Assembly: GCA_964520865.1 (NCBI GenBank)
Contig: CAZFOY010000023.1
Span: 1-54,243, forward strand
DNA length: 54,243 bases
Reading direction: 5' to 3'
From: CAVQCT01 sp964520865
Lineage (GTDB): Bacteria; Zixibacteria; MSB-5A5; GN15; FEB-12
Below are positions 26,305 to 35,379 of the stretch, piece after piece. The notes under the pieces were generated by a model, which saw only the letters and a program-made list of their open reading frames with translations, was not told the DNA's origin and did not search any database. The translations under genes were made by a program, and so were the position numbers. Position 1 is the stretch's first letter, and every line of letters starts with the position of its first letter.

Positions 26305-26880
26305 CTATTTCTTTACTTTCATTGCTTCTTCGTAACCGATATCGATCGCTTTGCGGTTGCGATCTTCCGTCCCTTTGGGGGCACGGGCCAGAACGGCTTC
26401 GGTCAGTTTATCCTTCGGTACGATTCCGGTAAGCGCGCAGATCGCGCCGAGCGCCACAACGTTGGCGACCATGATATGACCGGCTTCCTCGCGTGCAAGA
26501 CGCGTGAACGGCAGACCATAGTAGTCGTCCGTCGGGACTTCGGTGACCAATGTCGTGTCGACAATGAGCGTGCCGCCGTCTTTGAGATCGGCGTAGTATT
26601 TGTCCAGCGCCTCCTGGGTCATGGCGAGCAGGAGATCGAGCTTCATCGCCTTCGGATAATAGATCTCCTCCTTCGAGATGACCACGTCGGCCTTGGACGC
26701 GCCGCCGCGGGCTTCCGGCCCGTACGACTGCGACTGCACGACGTTCATATTGCCGGAATGTCCGACCGCCTCGCACAAGACCACCGATCCGAAGATCATC
26801 CCCTGCCCGCCGGAGCCGGAGAGGCGGATTTCGAATCGATCCTGCGAGGCCTTTACCTTATCGAGAAATTTCGTTGCCAT
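26305..26880 (-). CDS. korC: 2-oxoglutarate:ferredoxin oxidoreductase, gamma subunit
   Basis: 191 residues from ATG 26880 (AGAGAGGAAACC upstream). GSGGQGMIFGS and SQSYGPEARGGASKADVVIS are family signatures. It is part of the four-subunit Kor/2-oxoacid:ferredoxin oxidoreductase complex that converts 2-oxoglutarate and CoA to succinyl-CoA with reduced ferredoxin, or the reverse. Substrate is inferred from sucCD, icd and mdh around it. Confidence 0.9.
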   Translation of the reverse strand: MATKFLDKVKASQDRFEIRLSGSGGQGMIFGSVVLCEAVGHSGNMNVVQSQSYGPEARGGASKADVVISKEEIYYPKAMKLDLLLAMTQEALDKYYADLKDGGTLIVDTTLVTEVPTDDYYGLPFTRLAREEAGHIMVANVVALGAICALTGIVPKDKLTEAVLARAPKGTEDRNRKAIDIGYEEAMKVKK

Positions 26881-26890
26881 GGTTTCCTCT

Positions 26891-27733
26891 CTATCGCCGA
26901 CTCGCAATGTCGACTACCTTCTGGTACTCGTCGCAGAATTCGGTCTTTTCGTTATCCTCGTGGAGCGTGCCGAGCACGAATTTCCCTTTGAGGTCATCCT
27001 TGCTCATATTCTTCGCCTTGGCCAGATTGACCGAGTTGTCCTTGAACATGTTCAGCATTGCGGTGGCATCTCCCTTGCGGTTGAGGCGACCGTAATACGT
27101 GTGGCAGTTCGACATTACTTCGACCAGCGAAAAGCCTTTGTGTTCGAGCGCCTGACTGATCATCTTCTCAAGCTGAGGATAATGATAGACGGTGCTTCGT
27201 CCGACAAAACTGGCACCGGCCGCTTCGGCCAGACCGCATGGATCGAAGTGTTTCTCGGAGTTGCCGTACGGCGTCGTGGTCGAGAACGCGCTCGACGGTG
27301 TCGTCGGAGATCCCTGACCGCCGGTCATACCGTAGATGAAGTTGTTGATCAGGATCGTGGTGATGTCGATATTGCGCCGGCAGGCATGAATGAAATGATT
27401 CCCGCCGATCGCCAGGGCATCACCGTCACCGGTGATCACGATCACCTTCATTTTCGGTTGAGCAAACTTCACGCCGGTGGCGAAAGCCAGCGCACGACCG
27501 TGAGTCGTATGCAGCGAGTTAAAATCCAGGTATACCGGCATGCGGCTGGTACATCCGATTCCAGAGACCATCGCCACGTTGTCTTTGTCGTATCCAAGCT
27601 TATCGATCGCGCGAATGATCGCGCCCATTACGATGCCGTTACCGCATCCCGGACACCAGACCGACGGGAATTTCTTCTTCGGTCTGAGGTAGTTCAGCAT
27701 AGCATCCGATTTCTGTTTCTCAACGGTAGCCAT
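26891..27733 (-). CDS. korB: 2-oxoglutarate:ferredoxin oxidoreductase, beta subunit (TPP-binding)
   Basis: 280 residues. WCPGCGNGIV near the N-terminus, thiamine-diphosphate motif GDGDALAIGGNHFIHACRRN followed by LINNFIYGMTGGQ. Catalytic TPP subunit of the Kor complex. Its ATG overlaps the korA stop (TAATG). Confidence 0.93.
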   Translation of the reverse strand: MATVEKQKSDAMLNYLRPKKKFPSVWCPGCGNGIVMGAIIRAIDKLGYDKDNVAMVSGIGCTSRMPVYLDFNSLHTTHGRALAFATGVKFAQPKMKVIVITGDGDALAIGGNHFIHACRRNIDITTILINNFIYGMTGGQGSPTTPSSAFSTTTPYGNSEKHFDPCGLAEAAGASFVGRSTVYHYPQLEKMISQALEHKGFSLVEVMSNCHTYYGRLNRKGDATAMLNMFKDNSVNLAKAKNMSKDDLKGKFVLGTLHEDNEKTEFCDEYQKVVDIASRR

Positions 27734-28869
27734 TAGAGTACCTCCTCCAGCTTCTCGAGAAGCTGCATCGGGGTGAGAATTTCGCCGTCGTACCGTTGCA
27801 GAGGAACAACCTCGATGTCACCGGGCAGGGCGTGTCTGACTTCGTGAATGATCTGACCCATGTTCAATTCACCGACGATCACTTTGCGGCACTTGCTGCA
27901 GAGCTGGCGAATCTGATCGTATGGAAACGGCCAGATCGTGTAAAGTTGAATGGTCCCGACCTTCACACCGGCTTCACGGGCGAGTGAAGTCGCCTGGAGG
28001 GCGGCACGCGAAACCGTTCCGTAGGAAACGAACACGATCTCGGCGTCCTCGACATGCTCGGTCCGGACTTTGAAGATCTCGTCCTTGTAGTCGTTGATCT
28101 TGGCGTTGAGCTTGTCCAGCTTGACCTTGATCTCGTCGGCCCGGTTGGTCGAGAAGCCCATCGGATCGTGCGTAAGGCCGGTCACGTTGTACCGGTAGCC
28201 TTCGCCGTAGGCCGGCATCGGCGAAACGTGATTTGCCGTCAGTTCGAACGGCTCGAAGTTTTCAGGGGAAGCGGTCGGCTTGACCCGATTGACAACTTCG
28301 TATTCCCCCGGCTGCGGAATCTTGACGATCTCGCGCATATGTCCCATCACCTCGTCCAGCAACACCGTAACCGGCGTCCGGAAACGTTCGGCGAGATTAA
28401 AAGCACGGATCGTTTCAGTTATCGTATCGCCAACCGTCGACGGTGCGACGGTAATAGCTACGTAGTCACCATGGGTGCCCCAGCGAGCCTGCATGGTATC
28501 GGACTGGCTGACTTTGGTCGGAAGACCGGTCGAGGGGCCGCCGCGCTGGACGTTTATGATCACACAGGGAGTTTCGGTCATGAAAGCATAACCGATATTT
28601 TCCAGCATCAGGGAATACCCGGGACCCGATGTTGCAGTCATCGATTTCAGACCGGAGACGGAGCCTCCGACAACCGCCGCGATCGAACCAATCTCATCTT
28701 CCATCTGGATGAATCGGCCCCCGATCTTGGGCAGCTGACGGGCACACCCTTCAGCGACTTCAGTCGATGGCGTAATAGGATAACCGGCGTAGAAACGCAT
28801 CCCGGCGTAAATAGCGCCTTCGACGACCGCCGCGTTACCCTGAAGGAGTTTCTTCTTTATATCGGACAT
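27733..28869 (-). CDS. korA: 2-oxoglutarate:ferredoxin oxidoreductase, alpha subunit
   Basis: 378 residues. YPITPSTEVAE, the substrate/TPP loop ATSGPGYSLM, and PSTGLPTKVSQSD are typical of the alpha (pyrimidine plus transketolase C-terminal) subunit. It forms the catalytic unit with KorB. It starts 12 nt after korD; all four Kor genes are in one transcript. Confidence 0.93.
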   Translation of the reverse strand: MSDIKKKLLQGNAAVVEGAIYAGMRFYAGYPITPSTEVAEGCARQLPKIGGRFIQMEDEIGSIAAVVGGSVSGLKSMTATSGPGYSLMLENIGYAFMTETPCVIINVQRGGPSTGLPTKVSQSDTMQARWGTHGDYVAITVAPSTVGDTITETIRAFNLAERFRTPVTVLLDEVMGHMREIVKIPQPGEYEVVNRVKPTASPENFEPFELTANHVSPMPAYGEGYRYNVTGLTHDPMGFSTNRADEIKVKLDKLNAKINDYKDEIFKVRTEHVEDAEIVFVSYGTVSRAALQATSLAREAGVKVGTIQLYTIWPFPYDQIRQLCSKCRKVIVGELNMGQIIHEVRHALPGDIEVVPLQRYDGEILTPMQLLEKLEEVL

Positions 28870-28881
28870 CTTACTGCCACC

Positions 28882-29145
28882 TTACTTGTAATTAGACGTT
28901 ATCGCGAAATCTGGACAGTGCACCCAGCAAATCGTACACTGCGTGCAATTCTCGGGACGCGCCTGCACCGGCTTGCCGTCTCGATCCGGTTCGAACACCT
29001 GCTGGGGGCAAAGTGCGATGCAGAGATTGCAGGCTTTGCACCAGCTCAGTTCGATGCTCAGTGGAAGCGGTCCATTCGAATAATCGTATTTGCTCTTCAC
29101 TTTCGGTGTCGAGCCGGACGCATCCACTTGATTGGTTTCAGACAT
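28882..29145 (-). CDS. korD: 2-oxoglutarate:ferredoxin oxidoreductase, delta (ferredoxin) subunit
   Basis: 87 residues from ATG 29145 with GAGGTG upstream. Two 4Fe-4S motifs: CKACNLCIALCP and CTQCTICWVHCP. Passes electrons from the TPP centre to free ferredoxin. A GTG at 29154 overlaps the ribosome site and is rejected. Confidence 0.92.
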   Translation of the reverse strand: MSETNQVDASGSTPKVKSKYDYSNGPLPLSIELSWCKACNLCIALCPQQVFEPDRDGKPVQARPENCTQCTICWVHCPDFAITSNYK

Positions 29146-29209
29146 GAAAATCACCTCGAATCAAAAGTAATACCTTATTGTCAATCTCAATTTTGTACTT
29201 TATACAATA

Positions 29210-30286
29210 CTATCTTTTTCGTTTTCCACCAATCGCTTTGGTCTTCCCGGCGGTTCTTTTTTTACGCACCGTGGTCGACTTCTTCCCGGACGATTTTTTG
29301 GCGGCCTTTTTCACGGCCTTCTTGACGGTCTTCTTGGCCACTTTCTTCTTCGCAGTCTTCTTTGCGGCCGTCTTTTTGGTAGTCTTGCCTCCTTTGACCG
29401 CCTTGGACGGTTTCGACTTCTTCATCAAGTCCTTCAGAAGATCAGGAATCTCGGTCGGCGAGCCGGCGACCGGAATACCGACCTTGTTGAGGGCGGCAAT
29501 CTTCTCGGCTGCCGTTCCCGAACCGCCGGAAATGATCGCACCGGCATGTCCCATCCGCTTTCCGGGAGGAGCAGTCTGCCCGGCGATAAAGCTTACCACC
29601 GGTTTGGTCACATTCTTCTTGACGAACTTGGCCGCTTCTTCTTCATCGCTGCCACCGATTTCGCCGATCATGACGATCGCTTTCGTCGAGCTGTCACCCT
29701 GGAAAGCCTCAAGGCAATCGATGAAGTTAGTGCCGATCACCTGGTCGCCACCGATACCTACGCAGGTAGTCTGGCCCATGCCGGCCGAAGTCAGCGCCCA
29801 GATCGCTTCGTAGGTCAGGGTGCCGGAGCGGGACACGACGCCCACACTGCCTTTTTTGACGATCGTGCCGGGCATAATGCCTACCTTGCATTCGCCGGGT
29901 GAAATCAGCCCGGGGCAGTTCGGCCCGATCAGTCTGGCGCCGTGTGATTTCACGTACTCGTAGACTTTCATCATGTCATTCGCCGGAAGTCCCTCGGTGA
30001 TACAAATGATCAGCTTGATACCGGCATCGACCGCTTCGTAAATAGCGTCAATCGCGTATGCCGGCGGCACATAAATAACCGAAGCATTCGGTTTGGTCTT
30101 CGCCACCGCTTCTTCCAACGTATTGAACACCGGAATACCGGCTACCCTGGTCCCCCCTTTGCCCGGCGTCACTCCGGCCACCACGTTGGTGCCGTAGCTC
30201 TTCATCTGCTCGGCGTGGAAAGATCCGTCACGCCCGGTAATGCCCTGAACGACTAATCTCGTTTTCTTATTGATAAATACTGACAT
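29210..30286 (-). CDS. sucD: Succinyl-CoA synthetase alpha subunit with a histone-H1-like C-terminal tail
   Basis: 358 residues from ATG 30286, with AGAGGA 8 nt upstream. Residues 1-288 are a full SucD: ITGRDGSFHAEQM, CoA-binding NCPGLISPGE, phosphohistidine His247 in MGHAGAIISGGSGTA. Known SucD proteins end near 290. Here an extra tail of about 70 residues (289-358) is almost all Lys, Ala, Thr, Ser and Gly: I count 29 Lys and 4 Arg and no acidic residue, with repeats such as KKTAAKKTAKKK. Such tails bind nucleic acid in histone H1-like proteins; that role here is inference. SucCD makes ATP/GTP from succinyl-CoA supplied by Kor. Confidence 0.95.
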   Translation of the reverse strand: MSVFINKKTRLVVQGITGRDGSFHAEQMKSYGTNVVAGVTPGKGGTRVAGIPVFNTLEEAVAKTKPNASVIYVPPAYAIDAIYEAVDAGIKLIICITEGLPANDMMKVYEYVKSHGARLIGPNCPGLISPGECKVGIMPGTIVKKGSVGVVSRSGTLTYEAIWALTSAGMGQTTCVGIGGDQVIGTNFIDCLEAFQGDSSTKAIVMIGEIGGSDEEEAAKFVKKNVTKPVVSFIAGQTAPPGKRMGHAGAIISGGSGTAAEKIAALNKVGIPVAGSPTEIPDLLKDLMKKSKPSKAVKGGKTTKKTAAKKTAKKKVAKKTVKKAVKKAAKKSSGKKSTTVRKKRTAGKTKAIGGKRKR

Positions 30287-30315
30287 CTTCAATTTCCTCT
30301 ATCCGCTTAGTGATT

Positions 30316-31449
30316 TTACATCCCGGCCAGTTCAATCGCCTTCTTCACGACCTTATCGAGCGTGTCTTCGGTCGGCAGATTGATCGCTTTCAGAATCTTG
30401 TTCGCTTCTTTTTCGTTCGTTCCGGTCAACCGTACGACCACCGGAACCTGCGGATTCAATTCTTTGAAGGCGGCAACAATGCCGTTGGCGACATCATCGC
30501 ACCGGGTAATTCCGCCGAAAATATTGATCAAAATTGCTTTCACATTCGGATCGGACAGAATGATCTTCATTGCGGTGACGACTTTCCTCGGGTTGGATGA
30601 GCCGCCGATATCGAGGAAGTTTGCCGGCTCGCCGCCATATCGCTTCACCAGATCCATCGTCGCCATAGCCAGACCGGCGCCGTTGACGATACATCCGATG
30701 TTCCCTTCAAGCTTCACGAACGAAAGGTCACCCTCTCTGGCCTCGACCTCGGCCGGATTCTCGGCGTCGATATCCCGCATAGTAGCCACTACCGGTTGGC
30801 GGTAGAGCCCGTTATCATCGATGTTGATCTTCGCGTCGAGCGCGATGACATCGCCGCCGGTGTTGACGATGAGCGGATTGATTTCGACCAGCGACGCATC
30901 GACTTTCCAGAAGACCTGATAGAGCTTCAATATGATATCTGTGGCCTTGCGCACCTGGTTGATATCACGGTACAGCTTGTAAGCAAGATTGCGTGCCTGG
31001 AAGCTCTTGAGCCCTTCGATCGGATCGACGTACAGTTTGAATATCTTTTCCGGCGTTTTCTTCGCCACTTCTTCGATATCTATTCCGCCGGCCGGAGACA
31101 CCATGATGACCGGTCTTTTGGTCACACGGTCGAGAATGATGCCGACGTAAGACTCGGAGATAATATCTTCTGCCTCGGTGACCAGTACTTTCTTCACGGT
31201 GAGACCCTTGATATCCATGCCGATAATCTGCTGGGCGAGCACTTTTGCCGCCTCGGCGTTCTCGGCATATTTGATGCCGCCCGCCTTGCCGCGTCCTCCC
31301 ACATGCACCTGTGATTTAACCATCACCGGTTTGTTCACTTCAGAAGCAATCTCAAACGCTTCAACCGGAGTGGTCGCAACCCGTCCGCCCGGCACCGGTA
31401 TCCCGGCTTCTGCAAAAATCTCTTTCGCCTGGTATTCATGAATCTTCAT
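30316..31449 (-). CDS. sucC: Succinyl-CoA synthetase beta subunit
   Basis: 377 residues. ATP-grasp N-terminus (KIHEYQAKEIF, VKSQVHVGGRGKAGG, VEINPLIV) and CoA-ligase C-terminus (GNIGCIVNGAGLAM, NIFGGITRCD). Pairs with SucD. Its ATG overlaps the stop of cca (ATGA), so the TCA block is translationally linked to the genes upstream. Confidence 0.97.
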   Translation of the reverse strand: MKIHEYQAKEIFAEAGIPVPGGRVATTPVEAFEIASEVNKPVMVKSQVHVGGRGKAGGIKYAENAEAAKVLAQQIIGMDIKGLTVKKVLVTEAEDIISESYVGIILDRVTKRPVIMVSPAGGIDIEEVAKKTPEKIFKLYVDPIEGLKSFQARNLAYKLYRDINQVRKATDIILKLYQVFWKVDASLVEINPLIVNTGGDVIALDAKINIDDNGLYRQPVVATMRDIDAENPAEVEAREGDLSFVKLEGNIGCIVNGAGLAMATMDLVKRYGGEPANFLDIGGSSNPRKVVTAMKIILSDPNVKAILINIFGGITRCDDVANGIVAAFKELNPQVPVVVRLTGTNEKEANKILKAINLPTEDTLDKVVKKAIELAGM

Positions 31450-32840
31450 AGGTCAGTTCCCTTGTCACGGTTATTCCTCGTAATATCACTTTGATAATAT
31501 TCTTTCGCAATTGATTCCAATTTTTCGCGCGTATTTGCCGATGGATCATCCAGCACGACCTCCATAAGGTGTTCAAGCAGTTTGCCTATCGTCGGGCCGG
31601 GTGCCAGATTGAACATCGTCATCAAATCTGAGCCGTCGATAGCAAGATCCGAGAGCCCGAACGGCGGCTTTTTTTCAAGTTCCGCCTTGATATCTGCTTC
31701 GAACTTGTCGACATCGTCGGTCTTGCCCCCCATCCCCTGCCCTTCGACATCGGCGCGTCTGAGGTCAAGGAGATCGAAAATCAGGTCGACACCAACGCGT
31801 TTGACGAGTCGCCGGAGACCCTTATCCGAGACTTCGGTAGTGAACATATGCCGTTCCACCAGCATCGCCACCTGCTTGATGAAGTCAGTCGGATAGCGAA
31901 GACGCCTAAGTACCTTCACGGCAGTTTTCGCACCGGAGCTTTCATGTCCGTAGAAAGTCGCACCCTTTTCAACGATCCGCTTGTGTTGCGGCTTGTTAAT
32001 GTCGTGAAAGATGGCGGCCATGCGAACGCGCAGGACAGCCGGTGAGGCGTCGATCACTCGTATTGTGTGCTCGAATACGTCGTACTTGTGATAGCCACCA
32101 GGCTGGTCGACCCCGACACAAATTTCCAGCTCCGGGAGTATCTCCTTGAGCAGACCGGTCGTCTGCATCAGCCGGAATCCCTCCGACGGTTGCGGTGCAC
32201 GAAGGAGCAGTTTGTTCAGTTCTTCGGCAATCCTCTCGGCCGAAACACTGCCGATAAGATGCGCATTTTCCCGGATCGCGAGATACGTTTCCGGCTCGAT
32301 AGTGAGTTTGAACCTCGCCGAGAGTTGAACTGCCCGCAGCATACGCAACGGATCATCTTTGAACGAATTCGGATAGACCATGCGAAGCTGACGGTTATCG
32401 AGATCGAGACGGCCGTTCAGAGGATCTATCAATTCATCAGTGTCGAGCGCCAGGGCCATGGCGTTTATGGTGAAGTCGCGTCGGGTAAGATCGTCTTCTA
32501 CTTTGAGCATCGGGTCGAAATCCACCTGAAAATCCTTGTGACCGACACCGGTCGAATGTTCGCGACGGGGAAGCGTTATGTCAAACGTATACTGTTTCCC
32601 ACTGCGCGATTGGGTAAACTTGATGACACCAAAACTCCGTCCGACCAGATCGACTCGACCGTGATGCCTGAGAATGCGGGTCAAGTCGTCGTACGGCACA
32701 CCGGTCACGAGATAATCACGGTCCTTGACTGCCTGAGTATGCAGCAGAAACCGATCCCTGACCGCACCCCCGACTTCATAGATCCGTCCCTGCCGGAGGA
32801 TGTCATTCACTGTATCTTCTGCAAGCTTACACATTCTCAA
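31446..32840 (-). CDS. cca: CCA tRNA nucleotidyltransferase/poly(A) polymerase family protein with HD domain
   Basis: 464 residues from TTG at 32840, which overlaps the arcC TGA as TTGA; ATG at 32834 is the alternative. Nucleotidyltransferase head: GGAVRDRFLL with metal ligands in KDRDYLV, then RRDFTINAMAL. A C-terminal HD phosphohydrolase region has HKYDVFEHT and FHDINKPQHK. The family adds or repairs tRNA 3' CCA ends, and HD-containing forms can also remove cyclic phosphates. Class II; whether CCA-adding or poly(A)-adding cannot be told here. Confidence 0.88.
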   Translation of the reverse strand: MRMCKLAEDTVNDILRQGRIYEVGGAVRDRFLLHTQAVKDRDYLVTGVPYDDLTRILRHHGRVDLVGRSFGVIKFTQSRSGKQYTFDITLPRREHSTGVGHKDFQVDFDPMLKVEDDLTRRDFTINAMALALDTDELIDPLNGRLDLDNRQLRMVYPNSFKDDPLRMLRAVQLSARFKLTIEPETYLAIRENAHLIGSVSAERIAEELNKLLLRAPQPSEGFRLMQTTGLLKEILPELEICVGVDQPGGYHKYDVFEHTIRVIDASPAVLRVRMAAIFHDINKPQHKRIVEKGATFYGHESSGAKTAVKVLRRLRYPTDFIKQVAMLVERHMFTTEVSDKGLRRLVKRVGVDLIFDLLDLRRADVEGQGMGGKTDDVDKFEADIKAELEKKPPFGLSDLAIDGSDLMTMFNLAPGPTIGKLLEHLMEVVLDDPSANTREKLESIAKEYYQSDITRNNRDKGTDL

Positions 32841-33787
32841 TCTGGCACAATCCTTGTTCCGCCGTTGCCGTGTAAAGCGCCGTGAGCGTTCTCAAGTGAC
32901 GAAATGGTCACCAGATGCCCGCCGTTTTCTATGAAGCTGATCGCCGCTTTCACTTTCGGACCCATCGATCCGGCCGGAAACTGCCCTTCGGCGTGCAATT
33001 TCTTCAACTCCGACACGGTAATCTCATTCAGATCTTCTTGATCCGGCTGTCCGAAATTGATCGCGACCCTGTCGACCGAGGTCAGAATGGACAGCACATC
33101 CGCGCCAATTTCCTTGGCCAGGACCGAAGATCCGAGGTCTTTGTCGATCACGGCGTCGAGACCTTCGTAATTTCCATTCTCGTCTATATATACGGGAATA
33201 CCGCCGCCGCCGCCGGCAATTACAATCGTACCGTCGGCAATCAGCTTCTGGATCGCCGCCGCATTGATCGCCTGGATCGGGGTCGGTGAAGGAACAACCC
33301 GCCTCCAGCCTCGTGAACCGTCTTTCTTGACCTGCCATTCCCGCGCTTCGGCGAAAATGTGCGCCTCTTCTTCGGAATAGAACTGTCCGATGAACTTGGT
33401 CGGATTGGCGATAGCCGGATCGTCTTTATCAACGAGCATCTGCGTGATGATGGTCACTACGGGGCGGTCGATTCTCTCTAGCCGAAGCCGATTCTGCAGT
33501 GATTGTTCGATCATATATCCCATGCCGCCTTCGGTATCGGCCACAAGGACGCCGAGCGGCATAGCCGGCGTCTTGCCACGGGTAAGTTCCGTGCGCAGCA
33601 ATGCGTCGCCCACCTGCGGTCCGTTGCCGTGTGTGATAACCAGTTTGAACCCGTCGCGTGCCAGCTCGACGATACCGTCGAGCGACTTCCGCGTATTGGC
33701 AAACTGGGTGTGGATCGTATCGACTTCACCTGCACGCGTGATGGCATTGCCGCCGAGCGCTACAACCGCTGTCTTGTGGTCCGTCAT
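32837..33787 (-). CDS. arcC: Carbamate kinase
   Basis: 316 residues of the amino-acid kinase fold: ALGGNAITRAGE, THGNGPQVGD, GGGGGIPVY, DKDLGSSVLA and GSMGPKVKAAI. It makes ATP from carbamoyl phosphate. No arginine deiminase or ornithine carbamoyltransferase gene is nearby, so the source of carbamoyl phosphate is unclear. Neighbour of a cyclic-2,3-diphosphoglycerate-synthetase homologue, separated by a terminator. Confidence 0.95.
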   Translation of the reverse strand: MTDHKTAVVALGGNAITRAGEVDTIHTQFANTRKSLDGIVELARDGFKLVITHGNGPQVGDALLRTELTRGKTPAMPLGVLVADTEGGMGYMIEQSLQNRLRLERIDRPVVTIITQMLVDKDDPAIANPTKFIGQFYSEEEAHIFAEAREWQVKKDGSRGWRRVVPSPTPIQAINAAAIQKLIADGTIVIAGGGGGIPVYIDENGNYEGLDAVIDKDLGSSVLAKEIGADVLSILTSVDRVAINFGQPDQEDLNEITVSELKKLHAEGQFPAGSMGPKVKAAISFIENGGHLVTISSLENAHGALHGNGGTRIVPD

Positions 33788-33802
33788 CGCCTGATTTATC
33801 TT

Positions 33803-33836
33803 TCAAAAAGTAGCGGGCCGACTTACGCCGGCCCGC
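33803..33836 (-). terminator. Terminator between the cDPGS-like gene and arcC
   Basis: Perfect 8-bp stem GCGGGCCG/CGGCCCGC (33813-33820 with 33829-33836), 8-nt loop, then TACTTTTTGA on the minus strand. Confidence 0.85.
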
Positions 33837-33846
33837 CTGTATTTCG

Positions 33847-35196
33847 CTATTTCTTCTTAGCCTTTTTTTGCGAGCCTTTGACGAAGGCACCGAGCACAGT
33901 CGACAAGTTCGGCGTACCGATCTCCTGAAGACTATAGTAGACTCTCACGTACGGCTTCTTGATCGTGAGAACCCGGCTCAAATCGATCGGCGTGGCGACG
34001 ATGACGAGATCGCACTTCGTCTTGTCTATCGTCGTCTCGAGATCCTTCACCTGCTCCGCGCCGTAGCCCATCGCCGGGAGAAGAATTCCGATCTCGGGGT
34101 ACTTCTCGAACGTTTTCGTGATCGACTTGACCGTAAACGGTCTCGGATCGACCAGCTCGGCCGCGCCGTACTTCTGCGCCGCAACCACGCCGGCGCCGTA
34201 GGTCATCTCACCGTGCGTGAGGGTTGGGCCGTCTTCGACCACCAACACGCGCTTGCCTCTGATCAGCTCGGACTTGTCAGCGTCGATGGGCGAGGCCGCT
34301 TCGATCACGATGGCATCAGGGTTGTAGGCCATGATGTTCTCGCGAACCTCTGCGACACCGTCCGGATCGGCCGAATCGATCTTATTGATCACGATCACAT
34401 CGGCCATCAGCAGATTGTTCTGACCGGGATAGTAAGAAATTTCATGTCCCGGGCGATGCGGATCAACCACCGTGATCATCAGATCCGGCTTGTAGAACGA
34501 CATATCGTTGTTGCCGCCGTCCCACAGAATGACATCCGCTTCCTTCTCGGCCTCGCGTATGATCATTTCATAGTCGACGCCGGCATAGACGATCACGCCG
34601 CGGTTAATATGCGGTTCGTACTCCTCTCTTTCCTCGATCGTGCATTTGTGCTTGTCAAGGTCCTTGAGAGTCGCAAAACGCTGGCAGGCCTGTTTGGCGA
34701 GATCGCCGTACGGCATAGGGTGCCTGATGGCGACTACTTTCTTACCGAGTGACTGAAGCACTTCAGCAACCTTGCGCGTCGTCTGGGATTTCCCCGAACC
34801 GGTACGCACCGCACAAACGGCAACCACCGGCTTGCTCGACTTAATCATCGTCGGATCGCCGCCTTCCATCGCGAATCTTGCCCCGGCCGACATCACGTAG
34901 GCCGCCTTCTCCATGACATACTGATAAGGCACATCGGAGTACGAGAAGACAACTTCTTCCACGCCGTGCTTCTTGATCAGGTCAAGAAGTTTGGCCTCTT
35001 CGTAGATCGGGATCCCTTTGGGATAGAGCTTTCCGGCGAGCGACGCCGGATACTTGCGGTCATCGATATCCGGGATCTGGGTGGCCGTGAATGCAACCAC
35101 CTCGACCGAATCGTTGTCACGGTACAGGGTGTTGAAATTGTGAAAGTCGCGGCCGGCCGCACCCATGATTATAATTTTCTTTCTATTCTTCGTCAT
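33847..35196 (-). CDS. Cyclic 2,3-diphosphoglycerate synthetase-like P-loop protein
   Basis: 449 residues. The N-terminus has a Rossmann-like start (IIIMGAAGRDFHNFN). A P-loop AVRTGSGKSQ lies at about 129-138 (Lys136), with LWDGGNNDMSF as a likely Walker B region and NKIDSADPD resembling a GTPase guanine motif. The whole layout matches archaeal cDPG synthetase, which closes 2,3-diphosphoglycerate into a cyclic thermoprotectant using ATP. Bacterial homologues are largely untested. The C-terminus is basic (KKAKKK). It lies upstream of arcC and downstream of the aldehyde dehydrogenase. A TATAAT lies at 35217-35212 just before the start. Confidence 0.8.
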   Translation of the reverse strand: MTKNRKKIIIMGAAGRDFHNFNTLYRDNDSVEVVAFTATQIPDIDDRKYPASLAGKLYPKGIPIYEEAKLLDLIKKHGVEEVVFSYSDVPYQYVMEKAAYVMSAGARFAMEGGDPTMIKSSKPVVAVCAVRTGSGKSQTTRKVAEVLQSLGKKVVAIRHPMPYGDLAKQACQRFATLKDLDKHKCTIEEREEYEPHINRGVIVYAGVDYEMIIREAEKEADVILWDGGNNDMSFYKPDLMITVVDPHRPGHEISYYPGQNNLLMADVIVINKIDSADPDGVAEVRENIMAYNPDAIVIEAASPIDADKSELIRGKRVLVVEDGPTLTHGEMTYGAGVVAAQKYGAAELVDPRPFTVKSITKTFEKYPEIGILLPAMGYGAEQVKDLETTIDKTKCDLVIVATPIDLSRVLTIKKPYVRVYYSLQEIGTPNLSTVLGAFVKGSQKKAKKK

Positions 35197-35265
35197 AATT
35201 ATCTCCAGGCGATTATAGTTCGAATTGAATCGTAGTTACGTTTCCTGCATCCGGCTAAGAAACAT

Positions 35266-35355
35266 TCAGATGGATGACGCCATCCAGATAAACAGGATCA
35301 GGTACCAGAGGGAGCATCCTTCAAAACGGCCGAGTATGAACTTGCTTTGTCTCAT
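35266..35355 (-). CDS. Candidate 29-residue single-helix membrane protein
   Basis: A short frame begins with ATG at 35355, preceded by GAAGGG at 4 nt, and ends at TGA. It encodes a basic start (MRQSKF), then a hydrophobic stretch CSLWYLILFIWMASSI. It sits between the aldehyde dehydrogenase and the cDPGS-like gene in the same direction. The ribosome-site spacing is short and no homologue is known to me, so it may be chance. Confidence 0.3.
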   Translation of the reverse strand: MRQSKFILGRFEGCSLWYLILFIWMASSI

Positions 35356-35379
35356 CAATCCCTTCTGCCGGATACCTCG

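Noticed and set aside
28054..29325. A 423-codon plus-strand frame across korA and korD
   Set aside because: Antisense shadow of clear Kor genes; no ribosome site or family motif.
29210..29422. The sucD tail as a separate small histone-like gene
   Set aside because: It is in frame with sucD, with no stop, start or ribosome site between core and tail.
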